DNA from: Gammaproteobacteria bacterium
GTDB lineage: Bacteria; Pseudomonadota; Gammaproteobacteria; JAABTG01
Direction: 5' to 3'
Assembly (NCBI GenBank): GCA_034522055.1
Contig: JAXHLS010000002.1
Coordinates: forward strand, 186,001 to 250,000
Length of the DNA: 64,000 nucleotides
The position numbers and the translations under genes are program-made. This document shows positions 52,186 to 62,231 of the stretch, piece by piece. How positions within the stretch are numbered: position 1 is the first letter of the stretch; each line of letters opens with the position of its first letter. A model generated the notes under the pieces. The model was not told the origin of the DNA and searched no databases. It saw nothing but the letters and a program-made list of their open reading frames with translations.

Positions 52186-55100
52186 GACGAGTCGGGATAC
52201 TCGGCTCGCTGCAGGTACTGATCGACCATAGCATGCAACCTTCTCATGTCCAGGGGCTTGGTCAGATAGTCGTCGAAGCCCGCGGCGGCGGCGCGGCGGA
52301 TGTCGCCGGGCATGGCGTTGGAGGACACCGCCACGACCGGGATGTGGCGGGTGAGGGGGTCTTCCCTGAGCCGGGCGATGGCCGCGAGGCCGTCCATGCC
52401 CGGCAGGTTGATGTCCAGCAGCACCAGCGCGGGTCTCTGCTGCCGGGCGATCTCCAGCCCCTCCTCGGCGCTGGTGGCCGCCAGTAGCTCGATGTCGCCG
52501 CGGGCAGCCATGGACTTCTGCACCAGCTTGAGGTTGGCGGGGTTGTCCTCCACGTAGAGAACTCGCCGGCATAGCGCCTCTCCCGACTCACCCCCGTGCG
52601 CTGCCGCCGGCTCGGCCGCCGGCAGCTCGAACCAGAATTCGCTGCCCACGCCGAGGCTGCTGTCCACGCCGATGGTGCCACCCATAGCCTCCACCAGATA
52701 TCTGGACAGGGCGAGACCGATGCCGGTGCCTTCGATGCCCGCATAGGCGGATTCCAGGCGCTCGAAGGGCTGGAACAGGCGCTGCTGGTCCGCGGCTGCG
52801 ATGCCGTGACCGGAATCGGCGACGGCGATGCGCAGGCGCGCCGGCCCGGCCGCGGTCACCCTGACCTCGATGCGGCCATCGTCGCGGTTGTACTTGACGG
52901 CGTTGGACAGCAGATTGAGCAGCACCTGGGTGAGGCGGGTGTAATCGGCCTGCACGGTGTAGTCGGGGTCGACGTCGAAGCCGAGGGTGATGCCCCGCTC
53001 GTCGGCCATGGGGCGGATGCCGGCCGCGCAGGCATTCACCACCGCGGCCACGGCCACCGGCTCCAGGCTCAGTTCCATGTGCCCACTCTCGATGCGTGCC
53101 AGATCCAGCACCTCGTTCACCATCTCCAGCAGGTGTTTGCCGGCGTGCCGGATCTCCGCCACGTTGTCCGTCTGGACCTCGGTCAGGGGCTGGTCGGGGT
53201 CGGTCTGCAACAGCTGGGAGAAGCCGAGCACGGCATTGAGGGGGGTGCGCAGCTCGTGGCTCATGCGCGACAGGAACACGGATTTGGCGGCGTTGGCCCG
53301 CTCGGCCTCGTCCCGGGCCTGGATGACCGCCGTCTCGGCCTGCTTGCGCTCGGTGATGTCCTGCACCGTGCCGGTGAGCAGCCGGGGCCGCCCCTGGTCA
53401 TCCAACTCGGCCACCGCCTCCTCGTGGACCCAACGCACCTCCCCGCCCGGCAACACGATGCGATGGTCGATACGAAAGTCGCCGGTGCCCGATAAGGTCG
53501 CGTCCGCGGCCTCCTGCACAGGCTCGAGGTCGTCGGGATGCACCGTTGCATAGAAGGCCTCCACGCCGGGCCGGAAGGTCTCGGGGTCCTGGCCGAAGAT
53601 CCGATACACCTCATCGGACCAGGTAACCTCACCGCTCTGGACATCGGTGGTCCAGTGGCCGAGACGGGCGATGGCGTGGGCGCGGCGCAGCTGCGCCTCC
53701 CGCTCCGCCAGCGCGGCGGTGCGCTCCGCCACCCGTTGCTCCAGCACCCGGTTCATCTCCCTCAGGGTCTCCTCGGCCTGCTTGCGCTCCGTGATGTCCC
53801 GCACCACGGCGATGAAGCGGGGCGCCTGATCGGGCGGGTTTATGTACTGCAGGAAGACCTCCACCGGGATGTCGCGACCGTCGCGGTGGCGGTGTACGGT
53901 CTCGAAGGTGAGGCGCTCCCTGGTCCCTGCCAGCAATGGCGCAATGAGGGCACGAAAGCGCGCCTCATCGTACGCGGGCTTGATGTCCGTGGGATGCATC
54001 CCCAGCAGTTCTTCCCGGCCATAGCCCAACTGGTCCATGGCCCCCCGATTGACGTAGGTAAAACGCAGGGTATCGGCCGCGAACATGAACACGCAGTCGA
54101 GGGTCTGGTCCAGGGTCGCCCGGAACTGGCGCAACTCTTCTTCGAGGAGATGGCGCTCGGTGATGTCCTGGACCGTGCCCCGGGACACCAGGGGCCGGCC
54201 GTCGCCGTCGAAGTCGGTGACGCAGCGTTCCTCCACCCACTTGATCCGTCCGTCGCCCATGCGCAGGCGGTGGCTGATGACGTAGGGTGTACGGTCCTCC
54301 AGGGAACGACTGCAGGCGGCGTCGACCCGCTCGCGGTCCGCCGGGTGGATGGCATCGAGGAAGGCCTGGTAGTTGGCGGCGAAGCGGTGCGGGTCGATCT
54401 CGAAGAGACGGAAGATCTCCTCGGACCAATCGAGGCGGCCGCTGGCGAGATCCAGCTCCCAGTTCCCCACCCGGGCGATGCGCTGGGCCTCCCGGAGGCG
54501 GGCCTCGCTGTCCTGCAGCGCCAGGGCGGCACGGCGGGATTCCGTGATGTCTTCGGAGATCCCCAGCAGGTAACGGGGCTCGCCCCGGTCATCTCGGATG
54601 GCGATCTTGCGGGTGTGGAACACGCGAGGGCCGCGACGGGCATCGATGGTCTCCTCGGGGATATCCACCACCCCATCACTTTCCAGGGCCTCGCGGTCCT
54701 TGGTGGTGAAGAACGCCGCCTGCTCCTCGGGGAACAGGTCGCGGTCGGTGCCGCCGATGACCTGTTCCCGGTGCCGTCCGAGGAGGGTCTCGCCGGCGCG
54801 ATTCAAGTATTCGAAGCGCAGGTCCGCGGCGCGTTTGACGAAGATCATGCTGGGGACGTGTTCGACGATGCTGTCCAGCAGGCGGGTGGTGCGGGCCAGG
54901 TCCTCCATGGCCTCCTGGCGCGCCGTATCGTCGCTGATATGGCCCTCCAGGTAGCGCAGGCGGTCGCCGAGGCCGCGGATGCCGCGGCCGCGCTCATGGA
55001 CCCAGCGTACCCCGCCGCCGCGGCTGACGATGCGATAGCTGAGGTCGAAATCCCGGCGGGCACCGGTGGCCGCCTGGACCCCGGTCCGGACATCGTCGAC

Positions 55101-55994
55101 GTCGTCGGGATGGATCAAGCGGCCGTAATGCACCTCGGCGGGGTCGAGAAACGCCTCGGGCGCATAGCCGGTCACCCCGAGGACGCCGTCGGTAACGGAC
55201 GTCATGCTCCGGTGACGGTCGTCACGACAGCGGTAGACGAAGCCGTCGAGGGTGTTCACCACGCGCCGCAGGGCGGTGTTGGCGCGGCGGCCGGAGCGGC
55301 GCACCAGCATGACGAAGGCCACGGCCGCCAGCACGGCACACAGGGCGCGGGGCAGTTGCACCGGCAGGCCGGTGAAGTCCAGGAAATCGCCGCTGGTGGG
55401 CAGCCATGCCGGCAGGCGCGCATAGGCGGTGGTCAGGAACGGGGTCAGCAGGCCGTAGGCCAGCAATGCCAGTGCCGCCGCACGCAGCCAGTGGATGGTG
55501 GCGTCTGCGCCCGCATGGCGCGCCCTGGCGCCGGCGAAGAGCAGCAATGCGGCACCCACCAGCACGGCCCCCGGGGTGCCGGCCAGCCAGCGGCTGCCGG
55601 CTTCCAGGCCGGCCAGAGGGTCGGCCGCCCCCAGCACGAATACCGCCACGCCGGCGACCGCCGCACCCTGAACCAGGGCGGCGGGCAGCCTGAAGGGCCC
55701 TTCTGCGATATTCCAGATGCGCCGCCCGAACTCCAGCAGGGCACCGTAGGAGAGGATCAGCAGGGTCCCGCCGGCCCAGTCGAGCCAGGGCGCGGAGGCC
55801 AGCAGGCGCTGGCCTTCGACGAATTCCAGCAGCCCATGGAGCATGCCGAAGGCCGCCAGCCATCCCAGGTGGGGGGCGAAGGGGAGGCCGTTGTCGGAGC
55901 GCGGCAGCACGGACACCACCACCCCGAGGCTGAAGAAGGCGAGGCCGTAGACCGCATAGATGAGTCCGAGATGGGATTCCAGCCCCGTGGTCAC
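52182..55994 (-). CDS. large membrane hybrid histidine kinase with five PAS domains
   Basis: A 1270-residue kinase. About seven N-terminal membrane helices (residues 10-245; LGLIYAVYGLAFFSLGVVVS first) form the sensor. Five PAS/PAC domains follow: DGFVYRCRDDRHRSMTSVTD; LLDSIVEHVPSMIFVKRAAD; AQRIARVGNWELDLASGRLD; DQTLDCVFMFAADTLRFTYV; and AHAIARLGHWTTDVQSGEVT. Then come HisKA ([20 protein letters not shown]), HATPase and a receiver ([19 protein letters not shown]). GTG at 55994 has a GGGAGG box, and the frame upstream belongs to the preceding kinase gene. It stands between two other hybrid kinases. Confidence 0.92.
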   Translation of the reverse strand: MTTGLESHLGLIYAVYGLAFFSLGVVVSVLPRSDNGLPFAPHLGWLAAFGMLHGLLEFVEGQRLLASAPWLDWAGGTLLILSYGALLEFGRRIWNIAEGPFRLPAALVQGAAVAGVAVFVLGAADPLAGLEAGSRWLAGTPGAVLVGAALLLFAGARARHAGADATIHWLRAAALALLAYGLLTPFLTTAYARLPAWLPTSGDFLDFTGLPVQLPRALCAVLAAVAFVMLVRRSGRRANTALRRVVNTLDGFVYRCRDDRHRSMTSVTDGVLGVTGYAPEAFLDPAEVHYGRLIHPDDVDDVRTGVQAATGARRDFDLSYRIVSRGGGVRWVHERGRGIRGLGDRLRYLEGHISDDTARQEAMEDLARTTRLLDSIVEHVPSMIFVKRAADLRFEYLNRAGETLLGRHREQVIGGTDRDLFPEEQAAFFTTKDREALESDGVVDIPEETIDARRGPRVFHTRKIAIRDDRGEPRYLLGISEDITESRRAALALQDSEARLREAQRIARVGNWELDLASGRLDWSEEIFRLFEIDPHRFAANYQAFLDAIHPADRERVDAACSRSLEDRTPYVISHRLRMGDGRIKWVEERCVTDFDGDGRPLVSRGTVQDITERHLLEEELRQFRATLDQTLDCVFMFAADTLRFTYVNRGAMDQLGYGREELLGMHPTDIKPAYDEARFRALIAPLLAGTRERLTFETVHRHRDGRDIPVEVFLQYINPPDQAPRFIAVVRDITERKQAEETLREMNRVLEQRVAERTAALAEREAQLRRAHAIARLGHWTTDVQSGEVTWSDEVYRIFGQDPETFRPGVEAFYATVHPDDLEPVQEAADATLSGTGDFRIDHRIVLPGGEVRWVHEEAVAELDDQGRPRLLTGTVQDITERKQAETAVIQARDEAERANAAKSVFLSRMSHELRTPLNAVLGFSQLLQTDPDQPLTEVQTDNVAEIRHAGKHLLEMVNEVLDLARIESGHMELSLEPVAVAAVVNACAAGIRPMADERGITLGFDVDPDYTVQADYTRLTQVLLNLLSNAVKYNRDDGRIEVRVTAAGPARLRIAVADSGHGIAAADQQRLFQPFERLESAYAGIEGTGIGLALSRYLVEAMGGTIGVDSSLGVGSEFWFELPAAEPAAAHGGESGEALCRRVLYVEDNPANLKLVQKSMAARGDIELLAATSAEEGLEIARQQRPALVLLDINLPGMDGLAAIARLREDPLTRHIPVVAVSSNAMPGDIRRAAAAGFDDYLTKPLDMRRLHAMVDQYLQRAEYPDSS

Positions 55995-56052
55995 AGGCGC
56001 CTCCCGGCCATCCCGGACGGTGGCAGCGGTCCCATGGCGCCGGCGCCGCGGA

Positions 56053-58854
56053 TCATGGCGGGACGGATTCTGGCCTGCCGTCCAGCAGCCGGTCCAGGAC
56101 TTCATGGAAGGCCGTCACGTCCAGGGGCTTGGTGAGGTAAGCGGTGAAGCCGGCGGCCATACCGTAGCGGATGTCCCGGGGCATGGCGTTGGCGGTGATG
56201 GCCACCACCGGGACCTCGGCCAGTTCCACCCGCGCGCGCAGGACATCCAGGACCGCGTAACCGTCCATGTCCGGCATGTTGATGTCGAGCAGGATGAGGT
56301 CGGGGTGGTGGGCCGTAGCCAGCTCGATGCCGATGCCCGGCAGATGCGCGGTATGAAGGCGGATGTTGCGGCGGCGGCCGAGGATCTGGGCGACCATCTT
56401 GAGGTTGACGGGGTTGTCCTCGATATAGAGTAGGGTATGGGTGGCCACCTCACCGCCATCGCCCGCCGGCCGGCCATCGGCCTCGCTGGCCCCCGGGCCG
56501 GCATCGTCATCGAACTCCGGCAGGTACTCCCGTGGCAGCTCGATCCAGAAGGTGCTGCCCACTCCCTCCTCGCTTTCCACCCCCACCGTGCCTCCCATCA
56601 TCTCCACGATGCGACGGGTGATGGTGAGGCCGATGCCGGTGCCTTCGATGGCGCTGTTTTCGGCATTGAGGCGACGGAAGGGCTCGAACAGCTCGGACAG
56701 GCGTCCGGCGGGGATGCCATAGCCGGTGTCCTCCACCTGGATGCGCAGCCAGTCGCCACCCACCGGCCGCACCGTGAGCACCACCCTGCCGCCGTCGCGG
56801 TTGTACTTGACGGCGTTGGAGAGCAGGTTCAGCAGCACCTGCTTCAGACGCATGCGATCGGCGCGCACCGCCACCCCCGCCAGGCCGTCATGACGCATCT
56901 GGATGCCATGGCTCTGGGCCAGGCCGGCCACCAGGCTCAAGGCCTCTTCCACCACCGGACACAGTTCCACCGCCTCCACCGACAGTTCGAGGCGGCCGGA
57001 CTCGATGCGCGAGAGATCCAGTACCTCGTTGATGAGTTCCAGCAGGTGGTGGCCGGCCTGGAGGATCTCACGGACATTGTCGCGGTGGTCCTCCGACAGT
57101 GCCGGGTCGTACTCCAGGAGCTGCCCGAAACCGAGAATGGCGTTCATGGGCGTACGCAACTCGTGGCTCATTCGCGACAGGAACTCGGACTTGGCGCGGT
57201 TGGCCTGTTGCGCCTCGTCGCGAGCGGTGATGAGAGCCTCCCGGGCATGGACCTGCTCGGTGATGTCGGACTGGATGGCCATGAAGCCCTGGAGGGCGCC
57301 GGCGTCGTCATGCAGCGGATCGCAGGCGATGTGGACCCAGTAGGGACGCCCCACCTTGGTGTAGTTGACCACGTCCACCTCGAAGGGCTCCAGATGCGCC
57401 AGGGCCTCGTGCATGCGGCGCACCGTCGCCGTATCCGTGGCCTCGCCCTGGAGCAGGTGCCCGGGACTCCGGCCCCGCATGTCCTCCAGGCCATAGCCGC
57501 TGATGCGGGTGAAGCCCGCGTTTATCCACTCCACCCGGCCTTCGGCGTCGGTGATGATAACCCCGTTGGTGGTCTCCTGGGCGATGCGGGAGAGCTTGGA
57601 GCGCTCGTCCTTCGCCAGCTTGAGGGCGGTGATGTCGGTACGGATGGAGACGTACTGGTAGGGTCTGCCGGTGTCATCCAGGAAAGGGGTGATGGTGGAG
57701 GTGACCCAGTAGAGGCTGCCGTCCTTGCGGCGGTTGCAGATATCCCCCTGCCAGATACCTCCCCCGGCGATGGTGCGCCAGAGGTCCTCGTAGAACTCCG
57801 GGGGATGGATGCCGGACTTGATGATGCGGTGGTTTTGGCCCAGCAACTCGTCGCGATGATAGCCGCTGACGCGGCAGAAACGGTCATTGGCGTAGATGAT
57901 GTCGCCCTTGGCGTCGGTGATGCTCACCAGGGCATGGTGGTCCAGGGCCTGATACTCGCGATCGCACTCGTACACGGTATCGGCGAGTCGCCGGTGGACG
58001 GCATTGCCCTGGCGGGCACGGCGCGCGCGGGCCGTCACCGCGGCCACCAGGTGGTGGGAAGGCACCGGCTTCATCAGGCAATCGTCGCCACCCAGTCTGA
58101 GGGCCGACAGATCACGACCGGCGCCGGGCGCCGTCGATTGGAACAGGATGGGCAGTTCCATGCCGGTATGGCGTTCCCGTAACAGGGCCGCCAATTCCGG
58201 GCCGCTGGCCTCCTCCATGTGGATCTCCATCACCACCACGTCGGGGGTGAACGCCGCCACCGTGTCCAGGGTCTCCAACGGCGCCGATACCGTCTGCACC
58301 GCCATGCCGGCATCCCGCAACAGCGCCGCCTGGGCCTCCAGGGATGCGGTGTCGGGATCCACCATCACCACCCGGTAGGGCCGGGTCGGCTGGCGATGGG
58401 TGAGTTCGTCGAGGGTCTCCGTGAGCCGCCCGGGGTCCGGCGGCGCCTTCAGGTAGCGGGCGACGCCGGCACGGAATCCCGCCATCCGGGTCTGCACATC
58501 GTCATCGGCGGTGACCACCACCACCGCGATGCCGAGTTCACGGGCGCTGCCGAGTTGGGCGGCGAGGGTACCGTCGCCGCCGGCCCCTGCCGGCAGCCGG
58601 GCACCCATCACCACGGCGGCGGGCGTTTCGCCATCCGTCATTGCGCACGCCGCGGCGAGGGTCGCGGAGCGCGGGTAGACGCGGACGCGAAACCCGGCCC
58701 GTTCCAGGACCGCGGCCAAGGGACCGCAGTGCAGGAGGTCGCCTTCCAAAAGGTGGATGCGGGGCATCCGGCCCTGCAGATCGGGCCGCTGCGCTGCGGT
58801 GCGTGCCGGGTCGGATCGCCGCCCGGCGCGGGGTCGCTGGGGAGACATGGTCAT
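56053..58854 (-). CDS. hybrid histidine kinase with two degenerate N-terminal receivers
   Basis: A 933-residue soluble kinase. Two receiver-like domains come first. The first has Gly where the phospho-acceptor Asp should be (AAVVMGARLP); the second has Glu (DVVVMEIHMEEASG) with a conserved Lys (DDCLMKPVP). Two PAS domains follow (HALVSITDAKGDIIYANDRF; TNGVIITDAEGRVEWINAGF), then HisKA ([20 protein letters not shown]), HATPase ([20 protein letters not shown]) and an intact receiver (LILLDINMPDMDGYAVLDVL). It is the first gene of a three-kinase run, 58 bp from the next. Confidence 0.92.
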   Translation of the reverse strand: MTMSPQRPRAGRRSDPARTAAQRPDLQGRMPRIHLLEGDLLHCGPLAAVLERAGFRVRVYPRSATLAAACAMTDGETPAAVVMGARLPAGAGGDGTLAAQLGSARELGIAVVVVTADDDVQTRMAGFRAGVARYLKAPPDPGRLTETLDELTHRQPTRPYRVVMVDPDTASLEAQAALLRDAGMAVQTVSAPLETLDTVAAFTPDVVVMEIHMEEASGPELAALLRERHTGMELPILFQSTAPGAGRDLSALRLGGDDCLMKPVPSHHLVAAVTARARRARQGNAVHRRLADTVYECDREYQALDHHALVSITDAKGDIIYANDRFCRVSGYHRDELLGQNHRIIKSGIHPPEFYEDLWRTIAGGGIWQGDICNRRKDGSLYWVTSTITPFLDDTGRPYQYVSIRTDITALKLAKDERSKLSRIAQETTNGVIITDAEGRVEWINAGFTRISGYGLEDMRGRSPGHLLQGEATDTATVRRMHEALAHLEPFEVDVVNYTKVGRPYWVHIACDPLHDDAGALQGFMAIQSDITEQVHAREALITARDEAQQANRAKSEFLSRMSHELRTPMNAILGFGQLLEYDPALSEDHRDNVREILQAGHHLLELINEVLDLSRIESGRLELSVEAVELCPVVEEALSLVAGLAQSHGIQMRHDGLAGVAVRADRMRLKQVLLNLLSNAVKYNRDGGRVVLTVRPVGGDWLRIQVEDTGYGIPAGRLSELFEPFRRLNAENSAIEGTGIGLTITRRIVEMMGGTVGVESEEGVGSTFWIELPREYLPEFDDDAGPGASEADGRPAGDGGEVATHTLLYIEDNPVNLKMVAQILGRRRNIRLHTAHLPGIGIELATAHHPDLILLDINMPDMDGYAVLDVLRARVELAEVPVVAITANAMPRDIRYGMAAGFTAYLTKPLDVTAFHEVLDRLLDGRPESVPP

Positions 58855-59191
58855 ACCCGTGCTGCCCTCTGGTGAAGTGGCCTGTGGCCTTTAAAATTGT
58901 CTTGAGACACTTTAGCGGCCGCCGGGGCCGCTTTCTTATGCCCGCCGGGGCCATGCCCAGCGCATGGCACCGGCAGGCATGGGAGTTCCGGCGGGCTGCG
59001 GACGGGGCAAGGTCCGACGAGACCGAACTGGCGATGGTGGTGGAGACGCCGGCGCCACGGGGGCAGGGTGACGCGGCGGTTACTTAAAGATTACATGAGG
59101 TCGTGGCGCCGTCAAATCCGGCCATCGCGCCTGCCCGACCCTACACCCAACCGCCGGCGATCCACGCCCCGCGTGTTTGGTTATCGACCAC
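58855..59191. other. intergenic region with one strong hairpin
   Basis: AGCGGCC-GCCGG-GGCCGCT at 58914-58932 followed by TTTCTT looks like an intrinsic terminator on the plus strand, yet no plus-strand gene ends here. On the minus strand it lies 60-80 bp upstream of the kinase start. The remainder shows no gene or repeat. Confidence 0.45.
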
Positions 59192-60601
59192 TCACGATTC
59201 CCTGCTCCCGGCCCATGTCTCGGCGGCCACGGCACCCTGGTCCTCCCGCCCCGCCGCCGCCAGGGCCTCCACGCCTCCCAGTTCCTCGTCGATACGGCCG
59301 TGGTCCAGGCGGGCCCCCAGGTGTGCCACCAGGCTGGCGGCATTCTGGATGGCATTGCCGAGGCAGGTGCTGGCCCCTGGCGACGGCGTGATACTGAACA
59401 GCAGGCCGCCGCCCGCATCGACGACGGCCTCGCCCAACAACATCTCGCGGCGCTCGCGGTCGATGACCTGGGGGCGCACCCCACCCATGCCCCGGGCATA
59501 GCTCAGCTCGCCGAGGGCCAGGGAGGGCACCACCTTGCGAATGTCCTCGAGGAACAGCCGCTTGCCCAACCACGGGACCTCGAACAGCATGTTGCGGAGG
59601 ATGTAGTTACGGATGGTGGTGTCGCCGAACAGCTTCCACAGGGCGCTGGCCACCGGCAGGTCGAGGCCCAGCACGCGCAGGAAATCCAGGTAGGTGCCCC
59701 ACTGGTAGCGCTCCAGCTTGGGCAACACCAGGGCGGTGGGCCCGAGGCGGGTCTTGCCGGGCACCAGCAGGTCGGGGTCGGCATGGAGCGCCGCGAAGGG
59801 CAGCTTGGGATCCTGCATGGTGTAGACCTTGCCGCGCATGTGCCGGGGGGTGAAATAGAAGCTGCCCGCCACCGGCAGCAGGGACAGATGCTCGCCGTGG
59901 CCCATGCGGTGGGCAAACAGCAGGCTATGGGCGCCCGCACACACCGCCACGGAGCGGGCGTCGTAGCCGCCACCACTGGTCTCCACCCGGTAGCCGTCCC
60001 CATCGACGGATATGCCCGTCACCCGGGTGCCCAGGGCCAACTCGGTGCGGGTGCCGCCGTCCGCGGCTGCCTGGGCGGCGAAGGAGTGGGCCAGGCCGCC
60101 GTAATCGATGGCGCAGATCTCCCCCAGGGCCCCGCTGGCGACGATGGGCTCGGGCCGCGGGCGGCCGTCCACCAAAGCCACGTCCGGCTCCACCTCGGCG
60201 ATGCGGGGGGCCTCCCACAACTCCATGTAGGGAAAGGTGCCGGCGAACTCGGCGTGGCGCCGGCGCAGGGCCTCCACCTCGGCCTCCCCCACCGCCAGGA
60301 CCATCTTGGGGAAGGCGCGCATGTGGCGCCGGGCAGCGGGGAAACCCTCGCCGTAGCGCACGATCATGTGGGCGATGGCCTTGACCCGCGCGGCCTTCTC
60401 GAGGGTGTAGTTGGTCTCGATATCGCCGCAGTGCAGGGTCTGGCTGTTGGCGCGACCGCTGGAGTTCAGCGCCGCCAGTTCGCCGTGCTTCTCCACCAGG
60501 GCGATGGACTTGACGTCGGAGTAGCGAGCCAGGACGAACATCAGGGCGGTGCCCGTGATCCCCCCACCGACGATGACCGTATCGAAGTCGCCTCCGTTCA
60601 T
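59192..60601 (-). CDS. mqo: malate:quinone oxidoreductase
   Basis: A 469-residue FAD enzyme that oxidises malate to oxaloacetate and passes electrons to quinone at the inner membrane. The FAD site DTVIVGGGITGTALMFVLAR starts at residue 7. The substrate/FAD region NSQTLHCGDIETNYTLEKA matches the epsilonproteobacterial-type Mqo I remember, and the tail ITPSPGASTCLGNAIQNAAS is family-typical. ATG at 60601 is the clear start. It stands alone between intergenic spaces. Confidence 0.92.
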   Translation of the reverse strand: MNGGDFDTVIVGGGITGTALMFVLARYSDVKSIALVEKHGELAALNSSGRANSQTLHCGDIETNYTLEKAARVKAIAHMIVRYGEGFPAARRHMRAFPKMVLAVGEAEVEALRRRHAEFAGTFPYMELWEAPRIAEVEPDVALVDGRPRPEPIVASGALGEICAIDYGGLAHSFAAQAAADGGTRTELALGTRVTGISVDGDGYRVETSGGGYDARSVAVCAGAHSLLFAHRMGHGEHLSLLPVAGSFYFTPRHMRGKVYTMQDPKLPFAALHADPDLLVPGKTRLGPTALVLPKLERYQWGTYLDFLRVLGLDLPVASALWKLFGDTTIRNYILRNMLFEVPWLGKRLFLEDIRKVVPSLALGELSYARGMGGVRPQVIDRERREMLLGEAVVDAGGGLLFSITPSPGASTCLGNAIQNAASLVAHLGARLDHGRIDEELGGVEALAAAGREDQGAVAAETWAGSRES

Positions 60602-60720
60602 GCTCCTATTCCTCGTCGTCAGGATGCGGGCCGGGCCCGGGAGTGACTCCTACTTTCCGGGCAAACGCGCGGCCGGGACCGGGCCGAGGTCATGCGCGGG
60701 TCCCGATCGCGCCCGCCGCC

Positions 60721-62094
60721 TCAGGGCTCCGGCGCCATGATACAGCGGTTGCGGCCCTGTTCCTTGGCCTCGTAGAGGGCCACATCCGCCCGCTTGACGC
60801 TCTCCATGTAGTCGGGGCCACAGAGATGGCGGGCGACGCCGAAGCTGGCCGTCAGGGGCACCGTGACATCATCCCGGGTGGTGAAGCGATGCTCCGCCAC
60901 CTGGATACGCAGGCGCTCGGCGAGGTCCGCAGCCTGCTCCGCGTTCGCCCCCGCCAGCAACAGCAGAAACTCCTCGCCGCCGAAGCGGAACACGTAGTCG
61001 CCGGCCCGCACCCCGCCGAGCAACAGTTCCGCGAACTCCACCAGTATGCGGTCTCCGGCATCGTGGCCGTGGGTGTCATTCACCTCCTTGAAGTGGTCGA
61101 TGTCCGTCACCACCACCGAGCTGGTGGCGTGGTACTTGAGGCAGACCTCGTTCTCGTGGCGGAACACGGTGGGCAGGTAGCGCCGGTTGAACACCCGGGT
61201 CAGGGGGTCCCGGGCACCCTCGTGATGCACCATGTGCTCGCTCATGAGGGACAACACCACGCCGGCCCCATGCACCGCCTCTTCCAGTTCGGCGAGGCGC
61301 TGCCGGTAGCCGCGATGCAGGCCGTTGCGACGCTCGCCGGCGGCCAGATGGAGTATGCCGTCGATGCGCTCCACCGCCTCCTTGAGACGCTCAATGTCGA
61401 TGGACTCACCGAAGGTCAGAGCCGCCTTGTGGTTCAGCCACAGGTTGAAATCCGAGCGGCCGAGGGTGGGCAGGTCGTTGCCGTTCAGTTCCGCCTCCAG
61501 CCCCAGGATCCCCACTGCGCCGGCCAGCCAGTCGTAGAGCGCGGCGCGCTGCTGCTCGCACTCCAGGGCCAGGTTGTAGCCGCTGGTGTGCATGCGCAGG
61601 GACTGGGTGTTGCGGTCGTGGGCCACCAGGTCCTCGATGTAGGTCTCGTTCATCAGGGACACGACGGCATCCAGCAGTTCGTTCACCAGCAGCAGGTAGT
61701 CCATGAGTTGGGACTTGTCCGCCGCCGCCGCCGCCAACTCGCGGCCGATCTCCCGGCGCATCACCCGCATGCCCTCCACCTGGAGCTCCATGGGCAGATT
61801 GATCTGGGCGTGGACCTGGCCGATGCGCCGCTGGCGGGCGATGAAGTCCGTGAAGTCATGGCTGTGGCGGGGCCTGAAGAGGTCGTCCAGCCACGCCGTC
61901 TGGCTCGCGATGAGGCGCTGAGACACCATCTCGTGGTCCAGGAATACCGCGGCCTCGGGATTGCCGAGGAGTTCGGAATAGAACAGGTTGACGATCTGCC
62001 GGGCCCGGGGCCCGAGATGGCCGTGAATGACCTCCAGCCTGCGGTTGTTGGCCGCGGAGAAGAGTTCGCTCAGGTGTCTCTCGTTTTTGCCCAT
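60721..62094 (-). CDS. globin-coupled diguanylate cyclase (DosC-like)
   Basis: A 457-residue soluble enzyme that makes cyclic di-GMP under control of heme. The N-terminal protoglobin domain (residues 8-160) has the proximal His95 in RRIGQVHAQINLPMEL. A middle helical region (170-290) links it to the GGDEF domain (300-455), which has DIDHFKEVNDTHGHDAGD, the active site FRFGGEEFL, and the inhibitory RxxD motif RAGD five residues before it. E. coli DosC has the same layout and senses oxygen. ATG at 62094 has an AAAGGAGA box 6 bp upstream. It opposes the HD-GYP gene. Confidence 0.94.
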   Translation of the reverse strand: MGKNERHLSELFSAANNRRLEVIHGHLGPRARQIVNLFYSELLGNPEAAVFLDHEMVSQRLIASQTAWLDDLFRPRHSHDFTDFIARQRRIGQVHAQINLPMELQVEGMRVMRREIGRELAAAAADKSQLMDYLLLVNELLDAVVSLMNETYIEDLVAHDRNTQSLRMHTSGYNLALECEQQRAALYDWLAGAVGILGLEAELNGNDLPTLGRSDFNLWLNHKAALTFGESIDIERLKEAVERIDGILHLAAGERRNGLHRGYRQRLAELEEAVHGAGVVLSLMSEHMVHHEGARDPLTRVFNRRYLPTVFRHENEVCLKYHATSSVVVTDIDHFKEVNDTHGHDAGDRILVEFAELLLGGVRAGDYVFRFGGEEFLLLLAGANAEQAADLAERLRIQVAEHRFTTRDDVTVPLTASFGVARHLCGPDYMESVKRADVALYEAKEQGRNRCIMAPEP

Positions 62095-62231
62095 ATGTCT
62101 CCTTTATTAGATTCAAGGCATTTTTGTTGTTGCGAGCCCTGCAGACGGGATCGGTGGCCCCGCATCAGCGGCGGTGGTGATAGTTAAGGACCGGCGCCCG
62201 CAGCGCGCCATTGCCTGTCCCGCCGCGGCCA

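Noticed and set aside
58914-58938. Rho-independent terminator
   Set aside because: The hairpin and T-run point along the plus strand, where no gene ends; kept only as a hairpin in the intergenic entry.
59177-60646. 489-codon plus-strand frame
   Set aside because: Antisense to mqo with no coding features of its own.
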